Below are positions 17,933-27,555 of a stretch of DNA of 64,000 nt, in pieces; within the stretch, counting starts at the first letter, position 1, and every line of letters begins with the position of its first letter. Source of the stretch: Candidatus Babeliales bacterium. Lineage in GTDB: Bacteria > Babelota > Babeliae > Babelales > JABDEC01. The stretch covers positions 22,997 through 86,996 of the forward strand of contig JARLHJ010000046.1 of the NCBI GenBank assembly GCA_031292305.1, given 5' to 3'. The notes below the pieces were generated by a model. That model saw only the letters and a program-made list of their open reading frames with translations, did not search any database and was not told the DNA's origin. Position numbers and translations under genes: made by a program.

Positions 17933-18040
17933 CTTTTATCCTTAAGCGTAATAATGCAGAATGTTATGATTATTATTGATAAAATAATTAAAATTTTTAT
18001 GTATTTTTTTAACATTATAATCTTTTATGATTTAAAATTT

Positions 18041-19123
18041 CTACCATTTTTGAATTTCAACTTCATGATATTTTGATTTGTGCTCATCTAACAATTCTAC
18101 TTTTTCACTTTTTAAATATCTATCAAAAAATGCACAAACATAAGCATTCATAATTTCATGCGCACGATACCCATGAATATTGCCAACACCTGAAGCACTT
18201 GATGGGAATAAGTTTTTAGTTTTAAATTTTTGCCAAGGCGAAGCATATTGAGTAATTGCAAAATTAGTAAATGACATATGCCCCGCACCATTGATTTTAA
18301 TTTTATGCACGTCCTTGCCAATTGCATTAGCAAGAGTATTAAAAGCTGGCATAAAATCTTTAAGACCTTCTTGAAAGATTTCTTTTGTTCCAGCATATTT
18401 AATCATATCTTTATCAGGGAGTGAACGCATCCATTTTTCATATTCTCCAACCATGTACATTATAGGTTTTTGAAATGGAACTGTCGCATTCTTACCAATG
18501 CAAGGTCCATCAATAATTATAGTCGCCTTGCATCGAATATCTCGTCTACAAACTTCAACAGCTATGCTGCCACCAAATGAATGCCCAACATAACCTATCT
18601 TTTGCAAATCAAGTTTGCCAAAAAACTTATTGTTACTTGTTGGTACATTAAGAACCTCAAGATAATCTAATACACTTTGTGCTTCAGCAACTCGATACTC
18701 TAATTTTAAATTAGTTAATTCACGTTTTTCTTTATATTCAATATTTTTAATATTTTTGGTTTTATAAAAATCTTCTTTTATTTTACCCATTGCTTCATTA
18801 TTATGCCCAATGCCAACAACAATATAGCCCTTACTTGCAAGCTCTTCACATAATGATCTGTTATCAACAAGTGATCCGCCTGAACCAAAGGAATACAGAA
18901 TTACAGGGTAAGTATTTCGTAATGTTTCTGGATACCACAATTGTATTTTAAGCTCATCTAGCATTGAATTATTTTTAACTTCATGAATTTCTGATCTAAC
19001 GCAAAATTGTCCTGTAGGCTTAGGAAATTGAAATGGAAAAAAATAGGCAGTTATTATAATATAAACACACAACAGCAATATAATTACCAATGCACCAAGT
19101 ATAATCTTAGAAAATAGAGTCAT
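18041..19123 (-). CDS. Membrane-anchored or exported PAF-acetylhydrolase-like hydrolase
   Basis: 360 residues with an N-terminal hydrophobic helix (about 6-30) that is a signal anchor or signal peptide. The alpha/beta hydrolase body has an oxyanion segment YSFGSGG, nucleophile motif GHSFGG, an acid in IIIDGPCIG, and a late His in GAGHMSFTNF. It is a paralog of the 16820-17932 enzyme by order of motifs, although there the N-terminus is soluble. Probable action on phospholipid esters outside the cytoplasm (inference). It is 108 nt upstream of that gene on the same strand. The start has no strong Shine-Dalgarno. Confidence 0.83.
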   Translation of the reverse strand: MTLFSKIILGALVIILLLCVYIIITAYFFPFQFPKPTGQFCVRSEIHEVKNNSMLDELKIQLWYPETLRNTYPVILYSFGSGGSLVDNRSLCEELASKGYIVVGIGHNNEAMGKIKEDFYKTKNIKNIEYKEKRELTNLKLEYRVAEAQSVLDYLEVLNVPTSNNKFFGKLDLQKIGYVGHSFGGSIAVEVCRRDIRCKATIIIDGPCIGKNATVPFQKPIMYMVGEYEKWMRSLPDKDMIKYAGTKEIFQEGLKDFMPAFNTLANAIGKDVHKIKINGAGHMSFTNFAITQYASPWQKFKTKNLFPSSASGVGNIHGYRAHEIMNAYVCAFFDRYLKSEKVELLDEHKSKYHEVEIQKW

Positions 19124-19262
19124 AATTTTATAACAACTTTCTATATTTTTTTATTTACTTTGATATGACTCAATTAGTAAAATCACAATAAACTTTAAAA
19201 AAAATAATAAGTTATTTAAGTTTATAATATAAAGTTTAGCAAAATAATTAGGAATTAAATAT

Positions 19263-20482
19263 ATGAAAAAACTCATAATGATAGCTTTGAGCTTCTTGCT
19301 TTTATCTAGTGTTGGTTTGTTTTTTCATTATCATGCACATATTAATACAGCAGAAGCATGTAATACGCAACAAAAGAATCAGAAGTAGAAAATGGCTTGC
19401 GTCATGCAATAACTATTGCTGATGAAAAAAATGAAAAGATGAATATTGCCCAAAGAATGGAATTTTACAAAACTTCAGCAGTCAGCATTGCAATTATTAA
19501 TGATGGAAAATTGGCATGGGCAAAAGGCTATGGTTCTATTTCTTTTGATTCTCAAGACAAAAAAGTTGATACACGTACACTTTTTCAAGCCGGTTCTATT
19601 AGCAAATCAATTACAGCAATGGGTGCTTTATTATTGGTTCAACAAGGAAAGTTATCGCTTGATAAAGATGTGAATAATTATTTAAAATCTTGGAAGGTTC
19701 CGGAAAATGAATTTACCAAAATAGAAAAAGTAACATTACGGCGTTTACTTTCCCATTCTGCTGGAACTAGTGTGTCAGGTTTTCCCGGTTACCCAGTCCC
19801 TGACTACATTCCCACAACAGTAGAAATCTTAAAAGGTGAAAAGCCTAGTGCCAATACGGATCCTGTACAAGTTATTCAAATACCTGGAAAAAATTTTTCT
19901 TATTCAGGTGGTGGAACAACCATAGTGCAACTTCTTATCGAAGATGTAACGGGAGAAAAATTTGACACCTGGATGCACAAAAATATTCTGGTTCCATTTG
20001 GCATGACATCAAGTACCTTTAATCAAATATTAAGTAAAGAATATAGCGAACGTGCGGCATGGGGACATAATGAAACCGGTAAGCAAGTATGTGGAAAATG
20101 GCATATTCACCCTGAGATGGCTCCTGCAGGTTTATGGACAACGCCAACTGATTTGGCACAATTTTTGATAACCATATTAAATATTTTACATGGCAAACAA
20201 AATGGCTTAATCAATCAGGAACTTGTTAAAGAAGCTATTAAACAACAAATTGTCTTAGATAATGAAACTAATAAAGTTGGACTTGGTTTTTTCTTAAGTG
20301 GATCAGAACAAAACATATCTTTTGGGCATGGTGGATGCAATGAAGGCTTTCTGTCAAATATGAAAGTATATCCTGAAATTGGAAAAGGCTGGGTTATTAT
20401 GACTAACAATCATAACGCAGGAGAATTAATTAATGAAATTGAATTTAGCATTGCAGATACATATAAAATTCCTGGATTTTAA
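19263..20482 (+). CDS. Serine hydrolase of the beta-lactamase/class C family, frameshifted just after the signal peptide
   Basis: The body (from about 19364) is a complete beta-lactamase-like serine hydrolase: SISK as the SxxK motif with the nucleophile Ser, FSYSGGG as the Y-x-N equivalent (Y-S-G), and HGGCNEGF in place of KTG. Such proteins are esterases or D-aminopeptidases more often than true lactamases. Upstream, ATG 19263 encodes a signal peptide (MKKLIMIALSFLLL...) in another frame that ends at a TAG near 19386. One extra base between about 19355 and 19370 would join the two. As it stands the enzyme could only be made without export from an internal start. It is the third damaged exported gene in this block. 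Confidence 0.78.
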
Positions 20483-20517
20483 CCTATCGCAAAAAATAAC
20501 ATAATTTACTCTTTTTA

Positions 20518-21270
20518 TTACGCAGCTTTAGTTTGCATAGCTTCACATAATACATTATCTAATTTTATATTTGCATCCAATATTTCTTTAAATGTCATAT
20601 GTTTGTTCTCAATAAGATAACGCACAGCAAGCCAATATTTGAAATATTCAACATGCGGTACATATTTTTCTTCTAACAAAGTTTGGTTATTTAATATTTG
20701 CATACCTTCATCTAATTTCATTGACGGTCCATCGGAAATATATTCAGAATAGCCTTCTTCTTTCCACAATAAACCAAATCGAGACAAACTATTGTTATCA
20801 AAATATGCCATTTTACTTTTAAAAAAATATTTGTTTTCTACCAGCACGTGTACAAGCTCATGTGCAATAGCTGTTGATAATGGTCGTATGTGACCAAGAT
20901 GAGTATATGTGGTATTAGTTGCAATATAAGATTTATAAAGAAACACATTGTTGATAATTGGAATTGCCCAGCCGGTACCTTTATCGGGAAATTGAAATGG
21001 CAAACTATTATATTTATTTTCATCACTACGAAGAAAAATTTTAAATTTTAATTCAGGACTATAACATTCTGATTTTATTATTAACTGATCGACAGTATCT
21101 AAAATTGCATAGATTTGATTTGGAATTTTCTTGTCATAATAAACCTGAAAATTCTTGTATTCAATTTTGTCATTAAAATAATACGATTGTGGATAACAAA
21201 TTATCAGAACAATGGCGCATGCCAAAAAGATCAATAAAGCAATTAAATTTTTTTTATACTTATTAAACAT
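20518..21270 (-). CDS. Membrane-anchored HExxH zinc metalloprotease-like protein
   Basis: 250 residues from the ATG at 21270, which overlaps the end of the upstream gene by 8 nt and suggests coupled translation. An earlier ATG (21303) would add 11 residues. An N-terminal TM (about 9-26) is followed by an extracytoplasmic domain with HELVH (127-131) and WKEEGYSEY, whose Glu162 fits the third zinc ligand of gluzincins. The layout resembles basic secretory or peptidase-MA-like proteases with WxxEGxAxY. Substrate unknown. It is the last gene of a three-gene unit with two tiny membrane proteins. Confidence 0.78.
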   Translation of the reverse strand: MFNKYKKNLIALLIFLACAIVLIICYPQSYYFNDKIEYKNFQVYYDKKIPNQIYAILDTVDQLIIKSECYSPELKFKIFLRSDENKYNSLPFQFPDKGTGWAIPIINNVFLYKSYIATNTTYTHLGHIRPLSTAIAHELVHVLVENKYFFKSKMAYFDNNSLSRFGLLWKEEGYSEYISDGPSMKLDEGMQILNNQTLLEEKYVPHVEYFKYWLAVRYLIENKHMTFKEILDANIKLDNVLCEAMQTKAA

Positions 21271-21493
21271 ATAGCCCGAAATATCTTGATACAAAATAAG
21301 CAATTATAAAAATCAGTATACTTATGCCCAATGAACCAAAAGCGACAATTAAACCCTTTTTGATACTTGGTTTCATGTGAACTAATTTCATTTGAATAAG
21401 CTCACCAATTATCATAGTTAAAAAGAATGAACTAAAATATAAATAAATTTTGTTGGATAATAAAAAATCTAAAATTGTTCTAAAAAATTCCAT
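21263..21493 (-). CDS. Small two-helix membrane protein
   Basis: 76 residues with two strong hydrophobic segments (about 15-33 and 46-68) separated by a Lys-rich loop. No family recognised. It lies 4 nt downstream of the 83-residue membrane protein and overlaps the protease start, so the three genes look like one operon and may form a membrane complex. Confidence 0.65.
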   Translation of the reverse strand: MEFFRTILDFLLSNKIYLYFSSFFLTMIIGELIQMKLVHMKPSIKKGLIVAFGSLGISILIFIIAYFVSRYFGLYV

Positions 21494-21497
21494 ATAT

Positions 21498-21749
21498 TTA
21501 AGTCCTATTTCTAATATCTCTTGTGCCTATTTTATATTTTAATAACATAATAGAATACACAACAAATACATTTAAAAAAAATACATAAAATGGAAATTCA
21601 AACTTTGGAAAATATATTTTAAAAATCACGCCAATCGCCACAGCGCATATATTACAGATTATAAAATATAAAGAACCTGCCAATAAACATTCTTTAATAT
21701 CTTTTGGAATAAAGCTAGGCTTTGATAATCTCTTAACAAAATCATTCAT
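21498..21749 (-). CDS. Small two-helix membrane protein
   Basis: 83 residues with hydrophobic segments at about 23-44 and 52-70 and charged ends. No recognised family. First gene of the three-gene unit leading to the HExxH protease; the upstream region 21750-21875 holds no other gene that I can see. Confidence 0.62.
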   Translation of the reverse strand: MNDFVKRLSKPSFIPKDIKECLLAGSLYFIICNICAVAIGVIFKIYFPKFEFPFYVFFLNVFVVYSIMLLKYKIGTRDIRNRT

Positions 21750-21879
21750 TGATTTTAACCTCTTATAAAGAATAACAATTATTAATAATGTTAACTTATT
21801 TTAAATTATTTGCACCATTCGGGATTTCGAAAAAGCGGCTTGAATAAAGTGCTTTTTACCTAAATATGATTTAAAAAAG

Positions 21880-21914
21880 AAAAAGCCCTTGATAAGATTT
21901 ACCAAGAGCTTTTT
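21880..21914 (-). terminator. Hairpin after the broken EEP gene
   Basis: AAAAAGC-CTTG pairs with CAAG-GCTTTTT around an 11-nt loop with one mismatch. It lies directly downstream (minus strand) of the 21940 stop and is followed on that strand by a T-rich run. Confidence 0.6.
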
Positions 21915-21939
21915 AGGTTATTTATATAGTCAAAATAAT

Positions 21940-22759
21940 TTATAACTTAGAGACAGACTTATTATATATTTTTGCTTTAACAATAAGAGCCTGATGATCA
22001 GAAGGATAATCCCTAGTGGTAAATTCTTCAGGTTCTTCATTCTGCATTGTTTTAGAGTATATTATAGCTTCACCAACCTTGGTAATATCTTTTGATCCCC
22101 AAATATAATTTAATTCGCCCATATTTTCTTCTAAAGGTAATTTAGCCTTAAATAGATCCTGATCATCACCATGGAAAGTTCCTGATGCTTTTTTACCACC
22201 CAAGCTATAAATATCTTTACTTAATTTTACCATTTCAGATTCAAGTATAGCTACTTGCTGTCTACCATCTTTATCCATAAATGTGTTAAAATCACCTAAA
22301 GCTACATAAGGTTCGCCTTTAGTTACACGTTTGATAATTTCAAGAAGTTGCGCAGCTGATTTTGTTTTTAAATTCTCTTCTAATCAAAATGAACATTAAA
22401 TACCCAAAGACCAGGTAAGTTTTTTACAATCTTACCCTTATACACAGGTAAAAACCTTACACATAATATCATTGAACCAAAAGCTGCTTTTTATTTTCTG
22501 TCCAGGTATCAGAAACTTCTTCCGGTGTATCTGACAACCATAATGGAAAACTTGTTACAGGAAAAAAATGTTCCGGTTTATATAATACTGCTTGGCCAAA
22601 AGGTAACAATGAGGCTTTTGTAAAATTAATGGATAGCGAAGAATTGAAGATTTTTTTAATAGACAATTCTGAAATTATTAAAGAAATTACTAAAAAACTT
22701 GATAAAGAGAATGACGATTTGATTCTTTTTTTGAGCACTTCTTTATTATTTATGAGCAT
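21940..22759 (-). pseudogene. Decayed endonuclease/exonuclease/phosphatase (EEP) family gene
   Basis: Three pieces in different frames read in the right order. The first holds PFGQAVLYKPEHF and LWLSDTPEEVSDTW; the second AFGSMILCVRFLP and LWVFNVHFD; the third EENLKTKSAAQLLEII, ALGDFNTFMDKDG and DYPSDHQALIVK. These match the EEP order (substrate loop, N-x-HxD, GDFN, SDH). The first junction near 22484 would be mended by one extra A in an A5 run; the second near 22388 lacks one base after the HFD codons. The N-terminal part of the domain before the catalytic Glu appears missing. Such enzymes act on phosphodiesters of DNA, phosphoinositides or sphingomyelin. Confidence 0.75.
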
Positions 22760-22815
22760 ACTTGTGTTTATGCATAATAGTTAAACCAGGCCGCTCTCAA
22801 GAAAATAAGAACTAT

Positions 22816-23127
22816 CTAAGGTTTTGCAAAATTATATACACTAAGAATTGTGGCACAATGTGCAATTACATCAGTTACACTATCAACATCTTCATGCTCA
22901 CGGTCAAGCTTGTGTTTAGTTGGTGGCCCACCATTACGCAATGCTATTGCTAAGATTACTAAACCGCTAGCAATGCCATTTTTTATATCTATACCTTTTT
23001 TTGCAAGAGAAAATCCAACTGCAGTAACTGCAATTATTTCTTGAGGACAAATCATGATAGAGTAAATTTTAGAATGTACATTATTAGAATAAAAAAGCAG
23101 AAACAAAATAAAAATAAAATATTTCAT
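22816..23127 (-). CDS. Small exported protein of unknown function
   Basis: 103 residues with a clear signal peptide (cut near VHS). The mature part contains a glycine-alanine-rich hydrophobic stretch (ASGLVILAIAL) and a charged KHKLDREHEDVDSVTD segment. GGAG lies 8 nt before the ATG. It follows polA by 29 nt on the same strand and may be co-transcribed with it. No family recognised. Confidence 0.7.
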   Translation of the reverse strand: MKYFIFILFLLFYSNNVHSKIYSIMICPQEIIAVTAVGFSLAKKGIDIKNGIASGLVILAIALRNGGPPTKHKLDREHEDVDSVTDVIAHCATILSVYNFAKP

Positions 23128-23156
23128 TATTTATCTCCAATTATTGCAAAAGCTAA

Positions 23157-25985
23157 CTATTTGCTAACTTCTTGCCAATCATTACCAAATCGTGTAGTAA
23201 CAGTAAGTGGAACGTTCCAATTAACAACAGATTCTAATACTTTTTTAACTAATTGTTCGGTTTGAACTTCTTGTCCCTTAGGAACCATTATTAAAAGTTC
23301 ATCATGAATTTGCAATAACATTTTAGCACCAAGATCATGACTCTTAAATTCACGATCAAGGTTAATCATGCCGACTTTCATAATATCAGCAGCAGTACCT
23401 TGAGCAGGCATATTAATAGCAATACGTCTTGCAGCATCAAATAATGTTTTATTGCGTTCATAGATACCCGGAACAAATCGTATTCTATCAAAAACAGTTT
23501 TGACATATCCCTTTTCTTTTGCGAATTCTTCAGTGTGCTTCATCCATGCTAATACTTCAGGATACTGTTCAAAATATTTATCGATATAAATTTTTGCAGC
23601 ATTCATAGAAATTTTTAAATCTTTAGACAACCCAAATGGGGTAACACCGTATAGCACACTAAAGTTAATACGTTTACCAACTTGGCGTTGTTCGCTTGTA
23701 ACTTGTTCTTTTGTTACACCAAATATATATGCACTAGTTGTTGTATGCACATCTTCATTATTCAAAAAAGAATTAATTAAATTTTTGTCTTGAGATAAAT
23801 AAGCTAAAATGCGCAACTCAATTTGCGAATAATCGGCAGATAAAAAGACATAGCCTTCATCGGGCTTAAATGCAGAACGTATAGAAAAAGCTTCATCACC
23901 TGTAGGGATATTTTGCAAATTTGGATAATAACTAGACAACCTACCGGTTGAAGTCATTACCTGAGTAAATGTTGTATGCACTTTGCCAGTTTTTTTATTT
24001 ATATACGTTGGCAATGCATCTACATACGTACTTTTTAATTTATAAAGTTCACGATATTTTAAAATTAAATTTGGTATTGGATGCAAATCAGCAAGCTCTT
24101 GCAATACACTATGATCTGTTGAGTATGATTTACCTTTGCCAGTTTTTGCTTTAGTTGGCAAATTTAATTTTGTAAATAATAGTTCTTCTATTTGTTTTGG
24201 AGAATTTAAATTAATTGGAATTTCTGAATTCACAAATGTTTGAATTGCTAAATCAATCTTTGCAATATTTGAGGTCAACCTTTTATCAATTTCACTTAAA
24301 ATATTAACATCTACAAATATACCCTGTTTTTCCATTTCAAATAAAATTTCTAGAACAGGCATTTCAATTTCTTTATAAACTTTTTCTAATTTTAATTCTG
24401 CAATACGTTTGTCTAAAATTTCTTTAATTACAAAAGTTTGGTGTGAATCAGCTGCTGCATAATCTGTTGCAGTTTCTAAATCTACAAAAGAAAAATCTTT
24501 AAGTTTTTTATTTTTAACAACATCTTCAAATGTTAACATTGTTTCATTTAAATAATGCTGCGACAAAGATTTGAGCCCTACACGTTGCCAATCTTCAACA
24601 ATTAAACCTGCTTCTATCATTGTATCATCTGATATGCCATTTAAGTTTATACCATTGTGATAGAATGCAAATTTATCAAATTTCGCATTATGTAAAATTT
24701 TCTTATATTGTGGATCTTCTAATATTGGTTTTATGGCTGCAAACACAGTTTCAGGTGATAGCTGCCCTGATTCTTGCACGTTTTCTAATGTCTTTTGATC
24801 TTGATTTAGATCTGGCAATGGCTTTGAAAATAATGACGTTTGTACTTCTACTTGTTCCTTTTGCTCAATAGTTTTGTTTGCAACATTCTTGTGACCAAAC
24901 GGCACATAAAACGCAAGTCCAGCTTGGGCACAGAATGACATACCAATAAGCTTACTTGTTGAAGTGTCTAGGCCATCTAATTCTGTATCAACTGCAAATA
25001 CTTTTTTTTCTTTTAAATGTTTAACAAGATCATCTAAATCAGTCTTTGTAGTTACACATTTAAATTTATAACCTTTTGTTTTTGCAAAAAATTCTGTGGG
25101 CGCTTCAGGTTGTTTTTCATTATTTTCTTGCATATCAGTGATCAGTGATTTTAATTCATATTCTACAAATAATGGCTTTGCATTTTTCCAATTATTTGGA
25201 TCAAACTTTAAACTTTTGGCATCTATATTATTTGGATGATAAATTGCACAAAAAAGCTGATAACTTAAAAATGCATTAGCTTCATTGGCTTTTAATAATT
25301 GCTTAGTACGATCTTTTTTTAATTTTTCTATATTTTTATATAAATCTTCTATGCTATCAAAATTTTGAACAAGTTCTAAGGCAGTTGTTTTACCAACACC
25401 TTTAACACCTGGAATATTATCTGATGCATCACCCAGTAGCGCAAAATAAAATGGTAATTTATCTACGCTAAAACCTAATATTTGGCTATATTCATTCTCG
25501 TCTACTAATAAATCTTTAAATGGATCAAAAACATACACATTATCATCTAATATTTGGTACAAATCTTTATCTGAAGCTATTACTACAACTTCATAATCTT
25601 TTTTAAAATCTTGGGTTAAAGAGAAAATTATATCATCAGCTTCGACACCTGGGACCGCAATCATTGGCAAACCAATTAATTCACCAAATTTTAATATTGT
25701 ATCTTTTTGTTCAAATAAATCTGTCGGCGGTGCTTGTCTTCCTGCTTTATATTCAGGATAAATTTCTTTACGTTTTGTTGGGCCTTTGCTATCCCAAACT
25801 ATTGCAAATAAATGTGGATCAAAATTATTTATAAGTTTTTTTATCATTCTGCAGAAATTATAGACCGCTTGAATAGGCACACCTTTTGATGTGTGCAATG
25901 GCTTCATACCATAATATGCTCTGTATAAAAATGTAGAGCCGTCAACCAGAAATATTGTTTTATTTTTATCAAATTCTTTTTTCAT
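23157..25985 (-). CDS. polA: DNA polymerase I
   Basis: 942 residues with the three usual parts. The first is a 5'-3' flap nuclease domain (about 1-290) with FLVDGSTFLYRAYYG and GDASDNIPGVKGVGKTTA. The second is a 3'-5' exonuclease domain (about 310-540) whose acidic residues look intact (VDTELDG, NAKFD, YAAAD), so proofreading is probably active. The third is the polymerase domain with motif A SADYSQIELR, motif B RQVGKRINFSVLYG and motif C QIHDELL. It serves Okazaki fragment processing and repair gap filling. No Shine-Dalgarno is obvious at the ATG. Full length with no sign of reduction. Confidence 0.97.
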   Translation of the reverse strand: MKKEFDKNKTIFLVDGSTFLYRAYYGMKPLHTSKGVPIQAVYNFCRMIKKLINNFDPHLFAIVWDSKGPTKRKEIYPEYKAGRQAPPTDLFEQKDTILKFGELIGLPMIAVPGVEADDIIFSLTQDFKKDYEVVVIASDKDLYQILDDNVYVFDPFKDLLVDENEYSQILGFSVDKLPFYFALLGDASDNIPGVKGVGKTTALELVQNFDSIEDLYKNIEKLKKDRTKQLLKANEANAFLSYQLFCAIYHPNNIDAKSLKFDPNNWKNAKPLFVEYELKSLITDMQENNEKQPEAPTEFFAKTKGYKFKCVTTKTDLDDLVKHLKEKKVFAVDTELDGLDTSTSKLIGMSFCAQAGLAFYVPFGHKNVANKTIEQKEQVEVQTSLFSKPLPDLNQDQKTLENVQESGQLSPETVFAAIKPILEDPQYKKILHNAKFDKFAFYHNGINLNGISDDTMIEAGLIVEDWQRVGLKSLSQHYLNETMLTFEDVVKNKKLKDFSFVDLETATDYAAADSHQTFVIKEILDKRIAELKLEKVYKEIEMPVLEILFEMEKQGIFVDVNILSEIDKRLTSNIAKIDLAIQTFVNSEIPINLNSPKQIEELLFTKLNLPTKAKTGKGKSYSTDHSVLQELADLHPIPNLILKYRELYKLKSTYVDALPTYINKKTGKVHTTFTQVMTSTGRLSSYYPNLQNIPTGDEAFSIRSAFKPDEGYVFLSADYSQIELRILAYLSQDKNLINSFLNNEDVHTTTSAYIFGVTKEQVTSEQRQVGKRINFSVLYGVTPFGLSKDLKISMNAAKIYIDKYFEQYPEVLAWMKHTEEFAKEKGYVKTVFDRIRFVPGIYERNKTLFDAARRIAINMPAQGTAADIMKVGMINLDREFKSHDLGAKMLLQIHDELLIMVPKGQEVQTEQLVKKVLESVVNWNVPLTVTTRFGNDWQEVSK

Positions 25986-26046
25986 ATCTATAGCATATAA
26001 CCTATGCTATTTTTAGTCAAAACAAGACAAACATTAGATATATGTT

Positions 26047-27357
26047 TTAAGCATAACAAGATCCCCATATTATTACTGATTTATCAGATGATCCTGAAGC
26101 TAAATATCTACCATCAGGTGAGTATGCTACTGAATAAACAATCCCCGCATGCCCTTTTAACTTTGTTTTATTACCTGTTTCTAAGTCCCATATTATTACC
26201 GTTTTATCAGATGATCCTAAAGCTAAATATCTACCATCTGGTGAATATGCTACTGAATTAATAGAACTTGTATAATTTTCTAATTTGTTTATTTGATTAC
26301 CTGTTTTTAAATCCCATACTATTACGGTTCCATCATCTGATCCTGAAGCTAAATTTCTACCATCAGGTGAATATTTTACTGACATCACTGCACGTGGCAA
26401 AAAAAACAAATCTTTTCTTAATACTAATTCCTCTATTATATTCCCCGTTTCAATGTCCCATATTAATACTTTTCCATCTCTTGATCCCGCAGCTAAATAC
26501 CTACCATCAGGTGAATATGTTATTGAACTTATCCCATCTGTATGCCCTTTTAACTCTCTTGGATTATCTGTTTTTAAGTCCCATATTATTACTGTTTTAT
26601 CAAATGATCCTGAAGCTAAATATCTACCATCAGGTGAATATGCTACTGAACTTATTCCTGCTGTATGTCCATCTAACCTTCTTGGATCACCTGTTTCTAA
26701 ATCCCATATTATTACTATGTTATCATATGATCCTGAAGCTAAATATCTACCATCAGGCGAATATGCTACTGAACTTATCCCATCTGTATGCCCTATTAAC
26801 TCACTTGGATTCCCTGTTTCTAAGTCCCATATTTTTACTGTTTTATCGAATGATCCTGAAGCTAAATATCTACCATTAGGCGAATATGCTACTGACGTCA
26901 CCGAATTATTATAGCCATTTATTAGAAACAACTCTTTGAATGGCAATGCATATTGATTAACAATATTTGCAATTTGAGGAATAAGCTTACCTTCGCTTTC
27001 TTGTGACAACCAAATTGAAGTGATGTTATTTATTTTAGAAACACTGTTTATAGCTAGATTAATTTTTTCTTTAATATCTGCATCAAGATCAGATTCTTGT
27101 GTTACTAATTCATTCAGCTTATCTTTTGCTTCTTGAAACTTATGTTCTTTAATTAATTGAATAGCAGGTAATAGCGCAACATCTTTATTGCTTTTTATTA
27201 ATTCTTGAAGTATTGAAATTGCTTCTTTTTTGAAAAAATCAATTTCTTGTTGGTTTTTTTCTATTTCACTCATAATTGGATTGCAATTACTACCATCACT
27301 TGGAGCACAATGCAAAACACCAAATAACATTAAAAATAAGAAAATAATATTTTTCAT
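26047..27357 (-). CDS. Exported seven-bladed WD40 propeller protein
   Basis: 436 residues: a signal peptide (cut near LHCA), a charged helical region (about 25-130), then seven WD40 units, enough for a closed propeller. Units are very alike, with core SVAYSPDGRYLASGS followed by KTVIIWDLETGN, which implies recent internal duplication or gene conversion; unit five carries a short insert. WD40 propellers are protein-interaction platforms common in eukaryotes. The exported location suggests a host-directed or periplasmic scaffold. SD GGAG precedes the ATG. A second, more diverged exported WD40 protein lies at 27927. Confidence 0.9.
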   Translation of the reverse strand: MKNIIFLFLMLFGVLHCAPSDGSNCNPIMSEIEKNQQEIDFFKKEAISILQELIKSNKDVALLPAIQLIKEHKFQEAKDKLNELVTQESDLDADIKEKINLAINSVSKINNITSIWLSQESEGKLIPQIANIVNQYALPFKELFLINGYNNSVTSVAYSPNGRYLASGSFDKTVKIWDLETGNPSELIGHTDGISSVAYSPDGRYLASGSYDNIVIIWDLETGDPRRLDGHTAGISSVAYSPDGRYLASGSFDKTVIIWDLKTDNPRELKGHTDGISSITYSPDGRYLAAGSRDGKVLIWDIETGNIIEELVLRKDLFFLPRAVMSVKYSPDGRNLASGSDDGTVIVWDLKTGNQINKLENYTSSINSVAYSPDGRYLALGSSDKTVIIWDLETGNKTKLKGHAGIVYSVAYSPDGRYLASGSSDKSVIIWGSCYA

Positions 27358-27407
27358 ACCAACTCCAACTTTAAAACAATTTAGCAGAATATTACTCTAA
27401 TAAGTCC

Positions 27408-27433
27408 AGGTGCCAGATTAAAATCTGACACCT
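27408..27433. repeat. Short palindrome, copy 1 (GTGCCAGATT type)
   Basis: AGGTGCCAGATTA and its near-complement form an imperfect hairpin (one mismatch pair). A close relative lies 83 nt on, and a third similar core is in the terminator at 14174. Confidence 0.6.
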
Positions 27434-27491
27434 ATCTCTTTGTCTCATGAAAGACGCTTTAAAAAATTTTTTTAAATAGTAATCTGATTCA

Positions 27492-27513
27492 GTGCCAGAT
27501 TAAAACCTGGCAC
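27492..27513. repeat. Short palindrome, copy 2 (GTGCCAG...CTGGCAC)
   Basis: A 7-bp perfect stem (27492-27498 with 27507-27513) has an 8-nt loop and shares its core with the palindrome at 27408. Both lie between the WD40 gene and a small peptide gene. Confidence 0.6.
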
Positions 27514-27555
27514 CAACACTTATATCTTATAAATATATTTAGCAATTACTGAAAA

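Noticed and set aside
19263-20482. True beta-lactamase
   Set aside because: The motifs are SISK, YSG and HGG; lactamases of class C have YAN and KTG. An esterase or peptidase role is more likely.
22600-22790. Open + strand frame with plausible composition over the EEP pseudogene
   Set aside because: The minus strand carries recognisable EEP motifs, and the + frame has no Shine-Dalgarno or family resemblance, so I treat it as chance.
26047-26120. CaaX-like end (SCYA) on the WD40 protein
   Set aside because: The Cys is third from the end, not fourth, so it does not fit the prenylation rule.
26268-26914. Open + strand frames opposite the WD40 gene
   Set aside because: They mirror the repeated WD40 DNA units and show the same periodicity; the minus-strand reading has a signal peptide and a complete propeller.
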